Position numbers and translations under genes: made by a program. Shown in pieces: positions 1 to 7,188 of a stretch of DNA of 8,354 nt. The DNA is from CSP1-5 sp964558395 (GTDB taxonomy: Bacteria; Methylomirabilota; Methylomirabilia; Methylomirabilales; CSP1-5): contig CAZLDS010000097.1 of the NCBI GenBank assembly GCA_964558395.1, positions 1 through 8,354 on the forward strand. Direction: 5' to 3'. Each line of letters begins with the position of its first letter. Position 1 is the stretch's first letter. The notes beneath the pieces were generated by a model. It was not told the DNA's origin and searched no databases. It saw nothing but the letters and a program-made list of their open reading frames with translations.

Positions 1-971
<971 letters not shown>

Positions 972-1026
972 ATATCCCACCTTTTTCTTCCCGGTTCTGG
1001 GCCGTCGTTTCTATTCGGTTTCACCG

Positions 1027-1146
<120 letters not shown>

Positions 1147-1155
1147 AAAAACGAC

Positions 1156-1183
1156 ACGCCCGGGTCGCAAGGCCCGGGCGTTT
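1156..1183 (+). terminator. Intrinsic-type terminator of the rRNA operon
   Basis: CGCCCGGG (1157-1164) pairs perfectly with CCCGGGCG (1173-1180) around an 8-nt loop, and an A-T pair can extend the stem outward. It is followed by TTTGTATGT, a weak T-tract, and preceded by seven adenines. It starts 10 bp after the 5S 3' end, which fits termination of the rRNA transcript. The strong GC stem supports the call; the interrupted T-tract is the weak point. Confidence 0.8.
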
Positions 1184-1369
1184 GTATGTCCAGACTGCTT
1201 AACAGTTTCTGTCGGTGCGAAATCTCACTGTGTAAATCCTACCTACCAGCAGGGCCCGGGAGCTGTATCGTGCTCATCAAGGGGAGTCCTTGGCATATTG
1301 GCATAGTTGTTGCCCATTGGGTCAAGCGTCGGCGGGTTCTGTTCTTGGCGCTGGGGCCCGACTGTCTTT
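1184..1369. other. Intergenic stretch without a recognisable gene
   Basis: No convincing gene lies between the rRNA terminator and the Cache-domain gene. The only plus-strand open frame (61 codons from 1186) begins at the edge of the terminator, lacks a ribosome site and encodes no recognisable protein. An exact tandem direct repeat of TTGGCATA occupies 1290-1305; its role is unknown. I see no tRNA or known riboswitch fold here. Confidence 0.6.
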
Positions 1370-1400
1370 AACATGTTCTTCACATTTTCATGTTGACAAC
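1370..1400. promoter_or_regulatory. Operator-like inverted repeats at the Cache-gene promoter
   Basis: AACATGTT (1370-1377) is a perfect 8-bp palindrome. Its left half, AACATG (1370-1375), is also repeated in inverse as CATGTT at 1389-1394. GTTGACAAC (1392-1400) is a further odd-length palindrome that contains the -35 hexamer. The overlap with the -35 box fits a repressor or activator site, but no regulator is identified and short palindromes can arise by chance. Confidence 0.35.
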
Positions 1401-1421
1401 CTCTGCACGGCTTGGTAGGAA
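1393..1421 (+). promoter_or_regulatory. Sigma-70-type promoter for the Cache-domain gene
   Basis: A consensus -35 hexamer TTGACA (1393-1398) is separated by exactly 17 bp from TAGGAA (1416-1421), a 3-of-6 match to TATAAT. Transcription would start near 1428, giving a leader of about 40 nt before the ATG at 1471. The perfect -35 and ideal spacing support it; the -10 is poor. Confidence 0.45.
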
Positions 1422-1470
1422 GCATTCGTCACAGCCCGCCAAAAGCAACCAATCACGAAAGGGGTACACC

Positions 1471-1926
1471 ATGATCAAGAAGGTCGGCTTCGTTCTTACG
1501 GCTGTTCTCTCTGTCATGTTTGTGGTCGGTGCCGCGACGGCGATCGCCGCCGAGTATGGCACCTCGGCCGAGGCCAAGGCTATGCTGGAAAAAGCAGTGG
1601 CCGCGGTGAAGAAGGACAAGGCGAAGGCCCTGGAAATGTTTAAAAAGGGTGAGGGGGGGTTCAAGGACCGGGATCTGTATGTGTTCTGCGGCGGTCTCGA
1701 CGGCAATTTTACCGCCCATCCGAAGCTCACTGGCAAGAGCCTCAAGAACCTGAAGGACAAGGCCGGCAAGCCGCTCGGCCAGGAGATTTACGAGACCGCC
1801 CAGGAGGGAAAGATCAGCCAGGTCAGCTATATGTGGCCGCGGCCCGGCAGTGACAAGCCGGTGCAGAAGGTGACCTACGTCACCAAGATCGGCGACGAGG
1901 TCTGCGCGGTCGGCTATTACAAGTAA
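1471..1926 (+). CDS. Exported single-Cache-domain (sCache_2-like) protein
   Basis: A 151-residue protein. The ATG at 1471 is preceded by GAAAGGGG (1457-1464) at good spacing. Residues 1-27 form a signal peptide: a lysine start, a hydrophobic core, and probable cleavage after Ala-Ile-Ala. A helical, lysine- and alanine-rich segment (about 31-60) leads into the Cache core: DLYVFCGGLDGNFTAHP (68-84), GKSL, then Y/W/P positions around 119-124, and the closing YVTKIGDEVCAVGYY (136-150). This matches the pattern of small stand-alone Cache proteins, periplasmic small-molecule sensor folds with no signalling domain attached. Cys73 and Cys145 could form a disulfide. Lysine is coded mostly by AAG, and the strong ribosome site fits high expression. 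It stands alone between two terminators. The ligand and any partner are unknown. Confidence 0.85.
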   Translation: MIKKVGFVLTAVLSVMFVVGAATAIAAEYGTSAEAKAMLEKAVAAVKKDKAKALEMFKKGEGGFKDRDLYVFCGGLDGNFTAHPKLTGKSLKNLKDKAGKPLGQEIYETAQEGKISQVSYMWPRPGSDKPVQKVTYVTKIGDEVCAVGYYK

Positions 1927-1939
1927 GTCGTTGGCGGAG

Positions 1940-1972
1940 AAAAAGCCCCGGGTCGTTGCCCGGGGCTTTCTT
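1940..1972. terminator. Bidirectional intrinsic terminator between convergent genes
   Basis: A perfect 11-bp stem, AAAGCCCCGGG (1942-1952) with CCCGGGGCTTT (1959-1969), encloses a 6-nt loop. On the plus strand it is followed by TTTCTT; on the minus strand it reads GGGGCTTTTTCTC, with a better T-tract. It begins 15 bp after the Cache-gene stop and lies 25 bp beyond the end of the minus-strand repeat-protein gene, so it can end both transcripts. Confidence 0.9.
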
Positions 1973-1997
1973 GTAAGGCTTCAGATGAAAGCCGTCA

Positions 1998-2520
1998 TTA
2001 GGGTCCGCCGTGTGCACGCTGGTGGCGGACGTCGCGGCGCAGCTCACCCCTGTCGTGACGAAATTCCCGGCGACCGCCACGCAACTCTCGCCGATCCCCT
2101 CGGAGCTCCCGCTGATCTTCGTGTAGCTCCTGATAGTCCTGCCGTACCTCCCGCCGATCCTCGCGGACTGCTTTCCGGTCCTGGGCGATCTCCCTGGCCT
2201 GCTGCCGGACTTCGGGATGCTTTGCCAGGAAACGAGCGGCACCAGGATGATCTAATTAGGTAGTGGGCGGCGCGCGGATGGTTCGCCAGTTTCTCCGCCA
2301 GGGCGGGGTGTTTTTCTAGATAGTGTTCCAGTCGAGGGTGTTTCGCCACCCATTCGGCCATCCTGGGATTGTTCGCAGCATTTTCCACCGTGACGTCTGC
2401 TTCGGTTAACGGGCTGGTGGCCTGCGTGGGTTCCTCCTGCGCCAGGCTCTCCGGTGCGCTGAGGCCAACCTGAAATCCCAGCACGAGAGCAAAAGCTATC
2501 AACAACTCTACGGTTTGCAT
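1998..2520 (-). pseudogene. Exported decapeptide/heptad repeat protein, split by a frameshift
   Basis: The ATG at 2520-2518 has a strong ribosome site. Residues 1-27 look like a signal peptide (cleavage near SLA-QEE). The first frame runs to about 2254 (89 residues). Beyond that it gives unrelated sequence to a stop at 2044, whereas the neighbouring frame continues the same repeat from 2252 to a TAA at 1998-2000. Dropping one base near 2253 gives a 173-residue protein. Residues 51-110 are six 10-residue units, such as HPALAEKLAN and HPGAARFLAK, with His-Pro at each start (Asn-Pro in the first). Residues 114-169 are eight 7-residue units such as DRRELRG and DQRELRG, a highly charged helix. I do not recognise the family and assign no function. 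The indel could be a mutation or a sequence error; no slippery motif is present. A caller using one frame would report 2044-2520. Confidence 0.75.
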
Positions 2521-2528
2521 TCGGTCTT

Positions 2529-2534
2529 CCTCCT
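2529..2534 (-). promoter_or_regulatory. Ribosome binding site fixing the repeat-protein start
   Basis: On the minus strand AGGAGG lies 8 nt before the ATG at 2520. This full-consensus site decides the start and argues that the gene was, or is, actively translated despite its frameshift. Confidence 0.75.
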
Positions 2535-2673
2535 GTCGTTTCGTGTTCCAGACATTCTTGTGGGTTTATCCGGAGTCTTGGATTCGCTGCTGCAGTCACC
2601 TTCCCGGGTGTTGATGATCCGGGTGGTTTATCCAATTGAGACGGCGGAGGTGCCAAGACGTTAAAGCGAACAA

Positions 2674-3460
2674 TTATAAGGACTTGCGGCATCCCCCCAT
2701 TCTCCTGCCGGGTGGGCACACTCGCCCGCCGCTCGGTGTGAACTTCACAGCGTTTGACAGCAGATTGGTCAGGATCTGTGTGACGTGGTAAGGATCCACA
2801 TTCAATGGACGGAGCGTTTCCATCGGGAGGAACGTGACCATGAAACCTTTCTTGTCGGATTGATCCTTGACCATGGCGAGGGCATCGACAATCAGCTTGT
2901 CAATCGGTGTCGTCTGGCGGTCAAGCTCAACTCGGCCCGCCTCCACCTTGGAGAGATCGAGGAGATCGTTGATCGGCTGGAGAACCTGATGGCCAGTCCT
3001 GTGGATGGTCTGCATATGCTGGGCCTGCTTGTCCGTGAGGGAACCAAAGTGCTGGCCCCGCAGGATCTCTGAAAAACCGATGATAGTGTTCAAGGGGGTT
3101 CGCAGTTCATGGCTGATATTTGCCAGGAAAGTTGACTTATCGTGCGATGCCTCTTCCGCCTGTGCGAGCGCGTTTTCGAGCCGGGCATTGGCGGCTTCTA
3201 CTTGCCTAGTCCGCTCTTCCACGTTGCGCTCTAAGCCCTCGGCATAGGACTTCACCTCGGTGTATAGCCGAACGTTCTCGATGGCCGCCGCGGCGTGCGC
3301 CGCGATGGCCGAGAGAAGCTCAAATCGTCCTGGCTAAAGGGGAGATCGCGGTCCGTTGAGGACCTCCATTGACGCCGATCACCTTCTCACGGGGCCTAAG
3401 GGGGGCGCAGAGCACGGACTTTGTGGGCTCGGGGAGTGGGTCTTCCCCGGCGGAACAATT
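2674..3460 (-). pseudogene. Remnant of a GAF-HisKA sensor histidine kinase
   Basis: The best-preserved part (about 3327 down to 2674) reads the end of a GAF domain (LLSAIAAHAAAAIENVRLYT), a coiled-coil linker, the HisKA phospho-acceptor box FLANISHELRTPLN with its His, and the N-box NLLSNAVKFTPSGG of the HATPase domain. Directly after GGRV the homology stops; unrelated residues follow to a TAA, so the D-box and G-boxes needed to bind ATP are absent. Upstream, the GAF continues only by changing frame near 3322, 3354 and 3370 (SVLCAPLRPREKEIGV, then MEVLNGP, then DRDLPFSQDDL), and possibly again near 3445. Several frame changes plus a lost catalytic domain mean a dead gene. A caller may list 2674-3255 as a kinase CDS starting at GTG; that product could be phosphorylated at best by another kinase. 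It lies upstream of the repeat-protein gene on the same strand. Confidence 0.85.
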
Positions 3461-3625
3461 TCATGGGTTGGTGTGGCGGAAAGCTGTACTTCCGCGCCGG
3501 GCAGTTTGTCCCTGCAGCAGGACGGCCATCCCCCACCTCCACTGCGTTCCGGTGGGAGGCTCCCCCTGGCCACCGGCAAACCAGGATTCCGGGGGGGCTG
3601 CCCGGCGACAGGATCCGTTGGGCTA
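3461..3625. other. Gap between DUF4416 gene and kinase remnant
   Basis: No intact gene is visible. On the minus strand one frame (3498-3446) reads AEVQLSATPTHEIVPPG, which would fit the upstream part of the GAF domain after a further frame change near 3445. The kinase remnant may therefore extend into this stretch, but the similarity is too weak to assert. No terminator hairpin with a T-tract is seen after the DUF4416 stop. Confidence 0.4.
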
Positions 3626-4153
3626 CTATTTTTGGAGGTACAGTCGGCGAAGCTCGACGAAGAACGTGAGGGACTCCTGCATACGATAGTCGGGGAAAGT
3701 CCACGGGAGGGGTTGGTACGCCCCTTGCTCGTACTTGAGTTGCAGGTCCCCAAAGATCCCTTGGCCCAGATAGATCCTGTGAGCATAGTCCTTGGTGCTG
3801 GCCAGGACGATTTTTGCGGGAGTGAGGTACCCCGGGTCAAGGTTGACTCGTCGCCGCGAGATCTTCTCGCCCGAGAGAGCGAATTGGTTCCTCTCGATTT
3901 CATTGGTTCGATGCTTGATTTCCGTCAGGGCATCTTGGGGGATCAGATTCTCAATGCCGACGAAGCGCCGGTACAGATCCGACCCCATTTCCTCCTGGTA
4001 ATAGTCAGTGAAGCAGAAAGGGAAAACGCGGCTTTTGAGGTCGAAGGGGCCCATGAACGCACTCAGGAACTTCTCGGCCTCTTCAAGAAGGCCCTTGGGT
4101 GCAAGAATGCCAATGAAGAGTTTAGCCGTTCGTCCCGTCTTAGTCTTTGCCAC
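3626..4153 (-). CDS. DUF4416 family protein
   Basis: A 175-residue protein with a GTG start at 4153-4151, preceded by AAGGAG (4169-4164) at 10 nt. It matches the DUF4416 pattern over its whole length: KLFIGILAP at residues 11-19, the PFCFTDYYQEEMG segment (about 45-57), ALTEIKHRTNEIE, RRRVNLDPGYLTPAKIVLAS, TKDYAHRIYLGQGIF, and QPLPWTFPDYR near the C-terminus. The family has no established function known to me; conserved Asp, Tyr, His and Arg residues hint at an enzyme, but that is inference. There is no signal peptide or membrane segment, so it is probably cytoplasmic. It is divergent from the amidase operon and is the only intact gene of the minus-strand block. Full length for the family, with no sign of damage. 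Confidence 0.9.
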   Translation of the reverse strand: MAKTKTGRTAKLFIGILAPKGLLEEAEKFLSAFMGPFDLKSRVFPFCFTDYYQEEMGSDLYRRFVGIENLIPQDALTEIKHRTNEIERNQFALSGEKISRRRVNLDPGYLTPAKIVLASTKDYAHRIYLGQGIFGDLQLKYEQGAYQPLPWTFPDYRMQESLTFFVELRRLYLQK

Positions 4154-4181
4154 GGCTTCGGGCTCCTTTGGGCTCGCTTAT

Positions 4182-4210
4182 AAGATACCCTAGGATGAAG
4201 ATCTAGGCAA
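4182..4210 (-). promoter_or_regulatory. Candidate sigma-70 promoter for the DUF4416 gene
   Basis: On the minus strand TTGCCT (4210-4205) and TATCTT (4187-4182) are separated by exactly 17 bp. Each matches its consensus at 4 of 6 positions. Transcription would start near 4175, a short leader before the ribosome site at 4169-4164 and the GTG at 4153. Placement in a divergent gap supports it; the hexamers are only moderate. Confidence 0.4.
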
Positions 4211-4221
4211 ATTATGTTGAC

Positions 4222-4250
4222 TTGACAGTGCGTTAGATGCGTGTTATTCA
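4222..4250 (+). promoter_or_regulatory. Candidate sigma-70 promoter of the amidase-rdgB operon
   Basis: A consensus TTGACA (4222-4227) is followed after 17 bp by TATTCA (4245-4250), a 3-of-6 match to the -10 box. Predicted initiation near 4257 leaves a leader of about 35 nt before the ATG at 4292. If right, translation cannot begin at the in-frame codon at 4241, which would lie inside the promoter. Confidence 0.4.
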
Positions 4251-4274
4251 TATCGGACATGAAGGTTTGCCTGC

Positions 4275-4281
4275 GGAGGAG
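4275..4281 (+). promoter_or_regulatory. Ribosome binding site deciding the amidase start
   Basis: GGAGGAG precedes the ATG at 4292 by 10 nt. The upstream in-frame alternatives at 4241 and 4259 have no such site. A start at 4292 also places the hydrophobic signal segment directly at the N-terminus. Confidence 0.7.
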
Positions 4282-4291
4282 ACAAGAACCG

Positions 4292-5833
4292 ATGCGTAAG
4301 TTGGTCGGGGTCATTCTCGGAACTCTTGCGGTACTCTTCGTCACCCAGGTCGCGTGGTCAGGAGAGATCGAGGTCCTCTACGAAGGGCACTTGAAAATTC
4401 TCACCACCAAGGCGATCAACGGCGGGGATTACGTACCGCTTCCCCAGGTGGCAGAGGTCAGCAGAGGGAAAGTCCTCAGGGATGGGCTTCAAGTGAACGA
4501 CGTGACCTTCCACCTGGTGGAGGATGAGGCGGGGGTCGTCGTGGGAGATACGACGTTTCTCCTCACCGATCCTCCCGTAAAAGAGCGGGGAGCGTTTTGG
4601 GTTCCCATCGAATTCCTCGTCCGGGCTCTGGAGGCCCGTTATGGCGAAGGGCGGGTCTACTGGAATAGGGGGACGAAGGTGGTCTGGTTGGGCAAGGATC
4701 CGTACAACCTTCGCCTGATGAGGTCCCATGCCTATCCCGATCATACCCGGATCGTGATCGAAGCCCTCAGGCCCCTCAATTTTCTCCTGCAGGAGGACGA
4801 TAAAGCGTGGCTCAGCCTCCGGATCGAAGGTGGCATCCTTTCTCCCATGCTTTCTGACGCCGTCCGGATTGATGATGGATTGGTCAAAATGGTCGAGCCG
4901 ACTCAAGGCCAAGGGGAGGCGATCTTTCGGATTTACCGGGATGTCTTCGGGGGTCTCACCCGGGCATTTGCCCTCACCAATCCTGATCGGATCGTGGTAG
5001 ACCTTTACGGCCCCAAGGCTGGGTTCACCCGGCCTCCCGCTGCTACTCAGCCGGCCAGCAGCCTGGCGGAGACCGGTTCCGCACCGCCGCCAGTCGGTCT
5101 GCAGACGATTGCGATCGATCCCGGTCACGGGGGGCGGGACACGGGGGCCGTGGGCCCCAACGGGTTGCGAGAGAAAGATGTGGTTCTGGATATTGGGTTG
5201 AAACTCCGTCGCCTGATTCAACAGCGTTTAGGAATTCGAGTCGTCATGACCCGGACGGAGGATGTCTTCGTGCCACTCGAGGAGCGAACCGCCATTGCCA
5301 ATCGGGCCAAGGCCGACTTTTTTATCAGTATCCATGTGAACGCCGCCCCACGCGCCAGGGCTCTTGGATTCGAAACATACTTCCTGAGCCGAGAGCCTTC
5401 GGATAGCGAGGCCAGGGCTTCTGCCATCCGGGAGAATTTGTCAGTGAATCTCGGGGGGCTCAAGCCGAGGGAGGAAGACGCCCTCAGAGCGATCCTTTGG
5501 GACATGGCCAATACGCTCTACTTGAAAGAGTCCAGCGAGCTCGCGGAGATTCTCCTTGAAGAAATCGACAAGACTCTGCGGGTGAACAATCGGGGAGTAA
5601 AGTCGGCTCCGTTCTTCGTATTGATGGGCGCAGCCATGCCCGCGGTACTCACGGAGGTGGCGTTCATCTCGAATCCGAGAGAGGAGAGAAAGCTTCAGGC
5701 GGGACAGTACAAAGAGCGTGTCGCCGAGGCGTTGTATGCCGGCGTCGCCCGCTTTAAAACCCGCTACGAGCGACGTCTGGGCGTCATCCCTCGTCCCTCC
5801 CGTAGCCCATCGGCCGAGGCCGCCGAAAGGTAG
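4292..5833 (+). CDS. N-acetylmuramoyl-L-alanine amidase (AMIN + Amidase_3)
   Basis: A 513-residue zinc hydrolase that cleaves the amide bond between N-acetylmuramic acid and the peptide stem of peptidoglycan. Residues 1-24 form a signal peptide (MRKLVGVILG... to SG). A beta-rich N-terminal part (about 25-130) with YVPLPQVAE resembles copper-amine-oxidase-N-like modules. An AMIN domain follows (about 135-255, from LRLMRSHAYPDHTRIVIEAL to IVVDLYGP), which targets such enzymes to the wall. After a Pro/Ala-rich linker comes the catalytic domain (about 272-490): DPGHGGRDTGA (zinc His279), GLREKDV (zinc Glu294), SIHVNA (zinc His348) and LTEVAFISN (catalytic Glu455). All key residues are present. 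The C-terminal tail is basic and Ser/Pro-rich. It is the first gene of a four-gene operon and is followed after 3 bp by a GerMN gene, a common pairing. An amiC-like name would fit, but orthology to E. coli AmiC is not shown. Confidence 0.95.
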   Translation: MRKLVGVILGTLAVLFVTQVAWSGEIEVLYEGHLKILTTKAINGGDYVPLPQVAEVSRGKVLRDGLQVNDVTFHLVEDEAGVVVGDTTFLLTDPPVKERGAFWVPIEFLVRALEARYGEGRVYWNRGTKVVWLGKDPYNLRLMRSHAYPDHTRIVIEALRPLNFLLQEDDKAWLSLRIEGGILSPMLSDAVRIDDGLVKMVEPTQGQGEAIFRIYRDVFGGLTRAFALTNPDRIVVDLYGPKAGFTRPPAATQPASSLAETGSAPPPVGLQTIAIDPGHGGRDTGAVGPNGLREKDVVLDIGLKLRRLIQQRLGIRVVMTRTEDVFVPLEERTAIANRAKADFFISIHVNAAPRARALGFETYFLSREPSDSEARASAIRENLSVNLGGLKPREEDALRAILWDMANTLYLKESSELAEILLEEIDKTLRVNNRGVKSAPFFVLMGAAMPAVLTEVAFISNPREERKLQAGQYKERVAEALYAGVARFKTRYERRLGVIPRPSRSPSAEAAER

Positions 5834-5836
5834 AAT

Positions 5837-6421
5837 ATGCTCCAGCAGAATCGCAGGACTCTCCTGAGCGGCTTCCTCGTGGTGTTGGTGGTGGGCGTGA
5901 TTGGATTCTTCCTCGGTCGCGCCCTGTCCCCGAGCCTTCCTGTGCCCCAGACCGCGCCTATCCAAGACGGAACCGGAACCCCGGTCGAGACCGCGACTCG
6001 GATGGTCCGTCTTTACTTCGCCGTCCCCGATGCGGACAAGCTTCAGGAAGAAGAGCGGACGATCCCGCGGGCCGCATCCTTCGTGGCGGAGGCGAGGCGG
6101 ACCGTGGAAGAGTTGATCGCAGGGCCACAGGGCGAACTCAGCCCAACCATTCCACCCGGTGTACAGCTTCGGCAGCTCTATATTGACAGTCGAGGGACCG
6201 CATACGTCGACTTCACGCGGGATCTCCAAGCGAAGCACCCCGGCGGAAGCGGGGGAGAGCTCTTGACCATTTACTCGATTGTGGACACGCTCACGGCCAA
6301 TTTTGAGGAAATCGAACGGGTCAAGATCCTTGTCGAGGGATCCGAAGTCCTGACATTGGTTGGCCACATTGACACACGACATCCCTTTAGGCCCCGCTTC
6401 TCCCTCGAGAGCGTGCGATAG
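5837..6421 (+). CDS. Membrane-anchored GerMN domain protein
   Basis: A 194-residue protein; the ATG at 5837 is 3 bp after the amidase stop, with AAAGG 6 nt ahead. Residues 9-29 form one N-terminal membrane segment after a basic start, so the rest should face the periplasm or outer surface. A Pro/Thr-rich linker (30-55) leads to a GerMN domain (about 57-180): VRLYFAVPDADKL, the helix RRTVEELIAGP, PTIPPGVQLRQLYI, GTAYVDF, HPGGSGGELLTIYSIVDTLT and the closing VGHID. GerMN domains occur in Bacillus GerM and in LpqB, and are associated with the cell envelope without a proven enzymatic role. Coupling to an amidase suggests a part in peptidoglycan remodelling or in positioning the amidase. The name GerM would overstate the case, since nothing else here suggests sporulation. 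Confidence 0.9.
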   Translation: MLQQNRRTLLSGFLVVLVVGVIGFFLGRALSPSLPVPQTAPIQDGTGTPVETATRMVRLYFAVPDADKLQEEERTIPRAASFVAEARRTVEELIAGPQGELSPTIPPGVQLRQLYIDSRGTAYVDFTRDLQAKHPGGSGGELLTIYSIVDTLTANFEEIERVKILVEGSEVLTLVGHIDTRHPFRPRFSLESVR

Positions 6422-7174
6422 ATGCGGCAGGGTGGCCGCAAAGATGACGAAATGCGTCCGGTCACCATTACGCGCGGTTATCTGAAGTATGCCGAAGGGT
6501 CGGCCTTGATCGAGTTTGGGGATACCAAGGTCCTATGCGCTGCCTCGGTGGAGGACCGGGTTCCGCATTTTCTCAAGGACTCGGGCCAGGGGTGGATTAC
6601 CGCGGAGTACGGATTGCTTCCCCGCTCCACAACGACGCGCAGCCCCAGGGAAGCCGTGGCGGCTCGCGTGAGCGGTCGAACGGCCGAAATCCAAAGGCTC
6701 GTGGGCCGATCCCTTCGGGGTATTGCGGATCTGAAACGGCTGGGGGAGCGAACGATCGTCATCGACTGTGATGTGATGCAGGCGGATGGGGGGACGCGTG
6801 CGGCCGCGGTCACCGGGGGCTTTGTGGCGCTGGCGGATAGTGTGCATCTCCTCAGGGAGCAGGGCAAGATCAAAGAGGATCCTCTATCGGATTATGTGGG
6901 TGCCATCAGTGTGGGCACCGTGGAGGGTCGCATCCTCTTGGACCTCTCCTATGCCGAGGACTCCATCGCCGAGGTGGACATGAACGTCGTGATGACCGGG
7001 ACAGGGAGATTCGTTGAGGTCCAAGGGACCGGGGAGGAGTCCCCCTTCAGCAGGGAGCAGCTCGACGCCATGTTGACCCTAGCGGCCCAGGGGATCCAAG
7101 ATCTCGTCCACCTGCAGCAGCGACTGGTGGTTGAGCGGCTCCAGACGGTCAAATTGCCGCTTGACAGGGGCTAA
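6422..7174 (+). CDS. rph: Ribonuclease PH
   Basis: A 250-residue phosphate-dependent 3'-5' exoribonuclease that trims tRNA precursors to the CCA end. The ATG directly follows the TAG of the GerMN gene with no gap. No good ribosome site is visible, so translation probably depends on coupling. The first residues MRQGGRK fit the family N-terminus, supporting this start over the later methionine at residue 11. Visible motifs are RPVTITRGYLKYAEGSALIE, TKVLCAASVED, WITAEYGLLPRST, GRTAEIQRLVGRSLRG, IDCDVMQADGGTRAAAVTG (phosphate-binding Arg126), and SYAEDSIAEVDMNVVMTG, whose Asp180 and Asp186 match the metal-binding aspartates. Length is normal. Followed by rdgB, a widespread pairing; three tRNAs with encoded CCA lie just downstream. 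Confidence 0.98.
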   Translation: MRQGGRKDDEMRPVTITRGYLKYAEGSALIEFGDTKVLCAASVEDRVPHFLKDSGQGWITAEYGLLPRSTTTRSPREAVAARVSGRTAEIQRLVGRSLRGIADLKRLGERTIVIDCDVMQADGGTRAAAVTGGFVALADSVHLLREQGKIKEDPLSDYVGAISVGTVEGRILLDLSYAEDSIAEVDMNVVMTGTGRFVEVQGTGEESPFSREQLDAMLTLAAQGIQDLVHLQQRLVVERLQTVKLPLDRG

Positions 7175-7188
7175 CCCCGCGTCCTACG

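Noticed and set aside
1290..1305. TTGGCATATTGGCATA considered as a sigma-54 promoter
   Set aside because: The required GG-N10-GC spacing is not met; at the proper distance the bases are TA.
2245..2262. Programmed ribosomal frameshifting in the repeat protein
   Set aside because: No slippery heptamer and no obvious stimulatory stem; a plain indel or sequence error is simpler.
2563..2633. GGATAAACC twice on the minus strand 62 bp apart, considered as a riboswitch element
   Set aside because: No consistent paired structure or match to a known riboswitch consensus could be built around the two copies.
2673..2678. Perfect TATAAT on the minus strand, as a promoter for the repeat-protein gene
   Set aside because: No -35-like hexamer at 16-18 bp upstream. 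It overlaps the stop of the kinase remnant and would leave a leader of about 145 nt. Possible, but not supportable as a feature.
3356..4183. Long plus-strand open frame of 275 codons
   Set aside because: It lies antisense to the DUF4416 gene and part of the kinase remnant, both recognisable on the minus strand; it has no family resemblance and no ribosome site.
4358..5221. Minus-strand open frame of 287 codons
   Set aside because: Antisense shadow of the amidase gene, whose domains and catalytic residues are clear on the plus strand.
5441..6382. Minus-strand open frame of 313 codons
   Set aside because: Covers the end of the amidase gene and the GerMN gene in antisense; its residues look like a translated reverse complement, with no domain.
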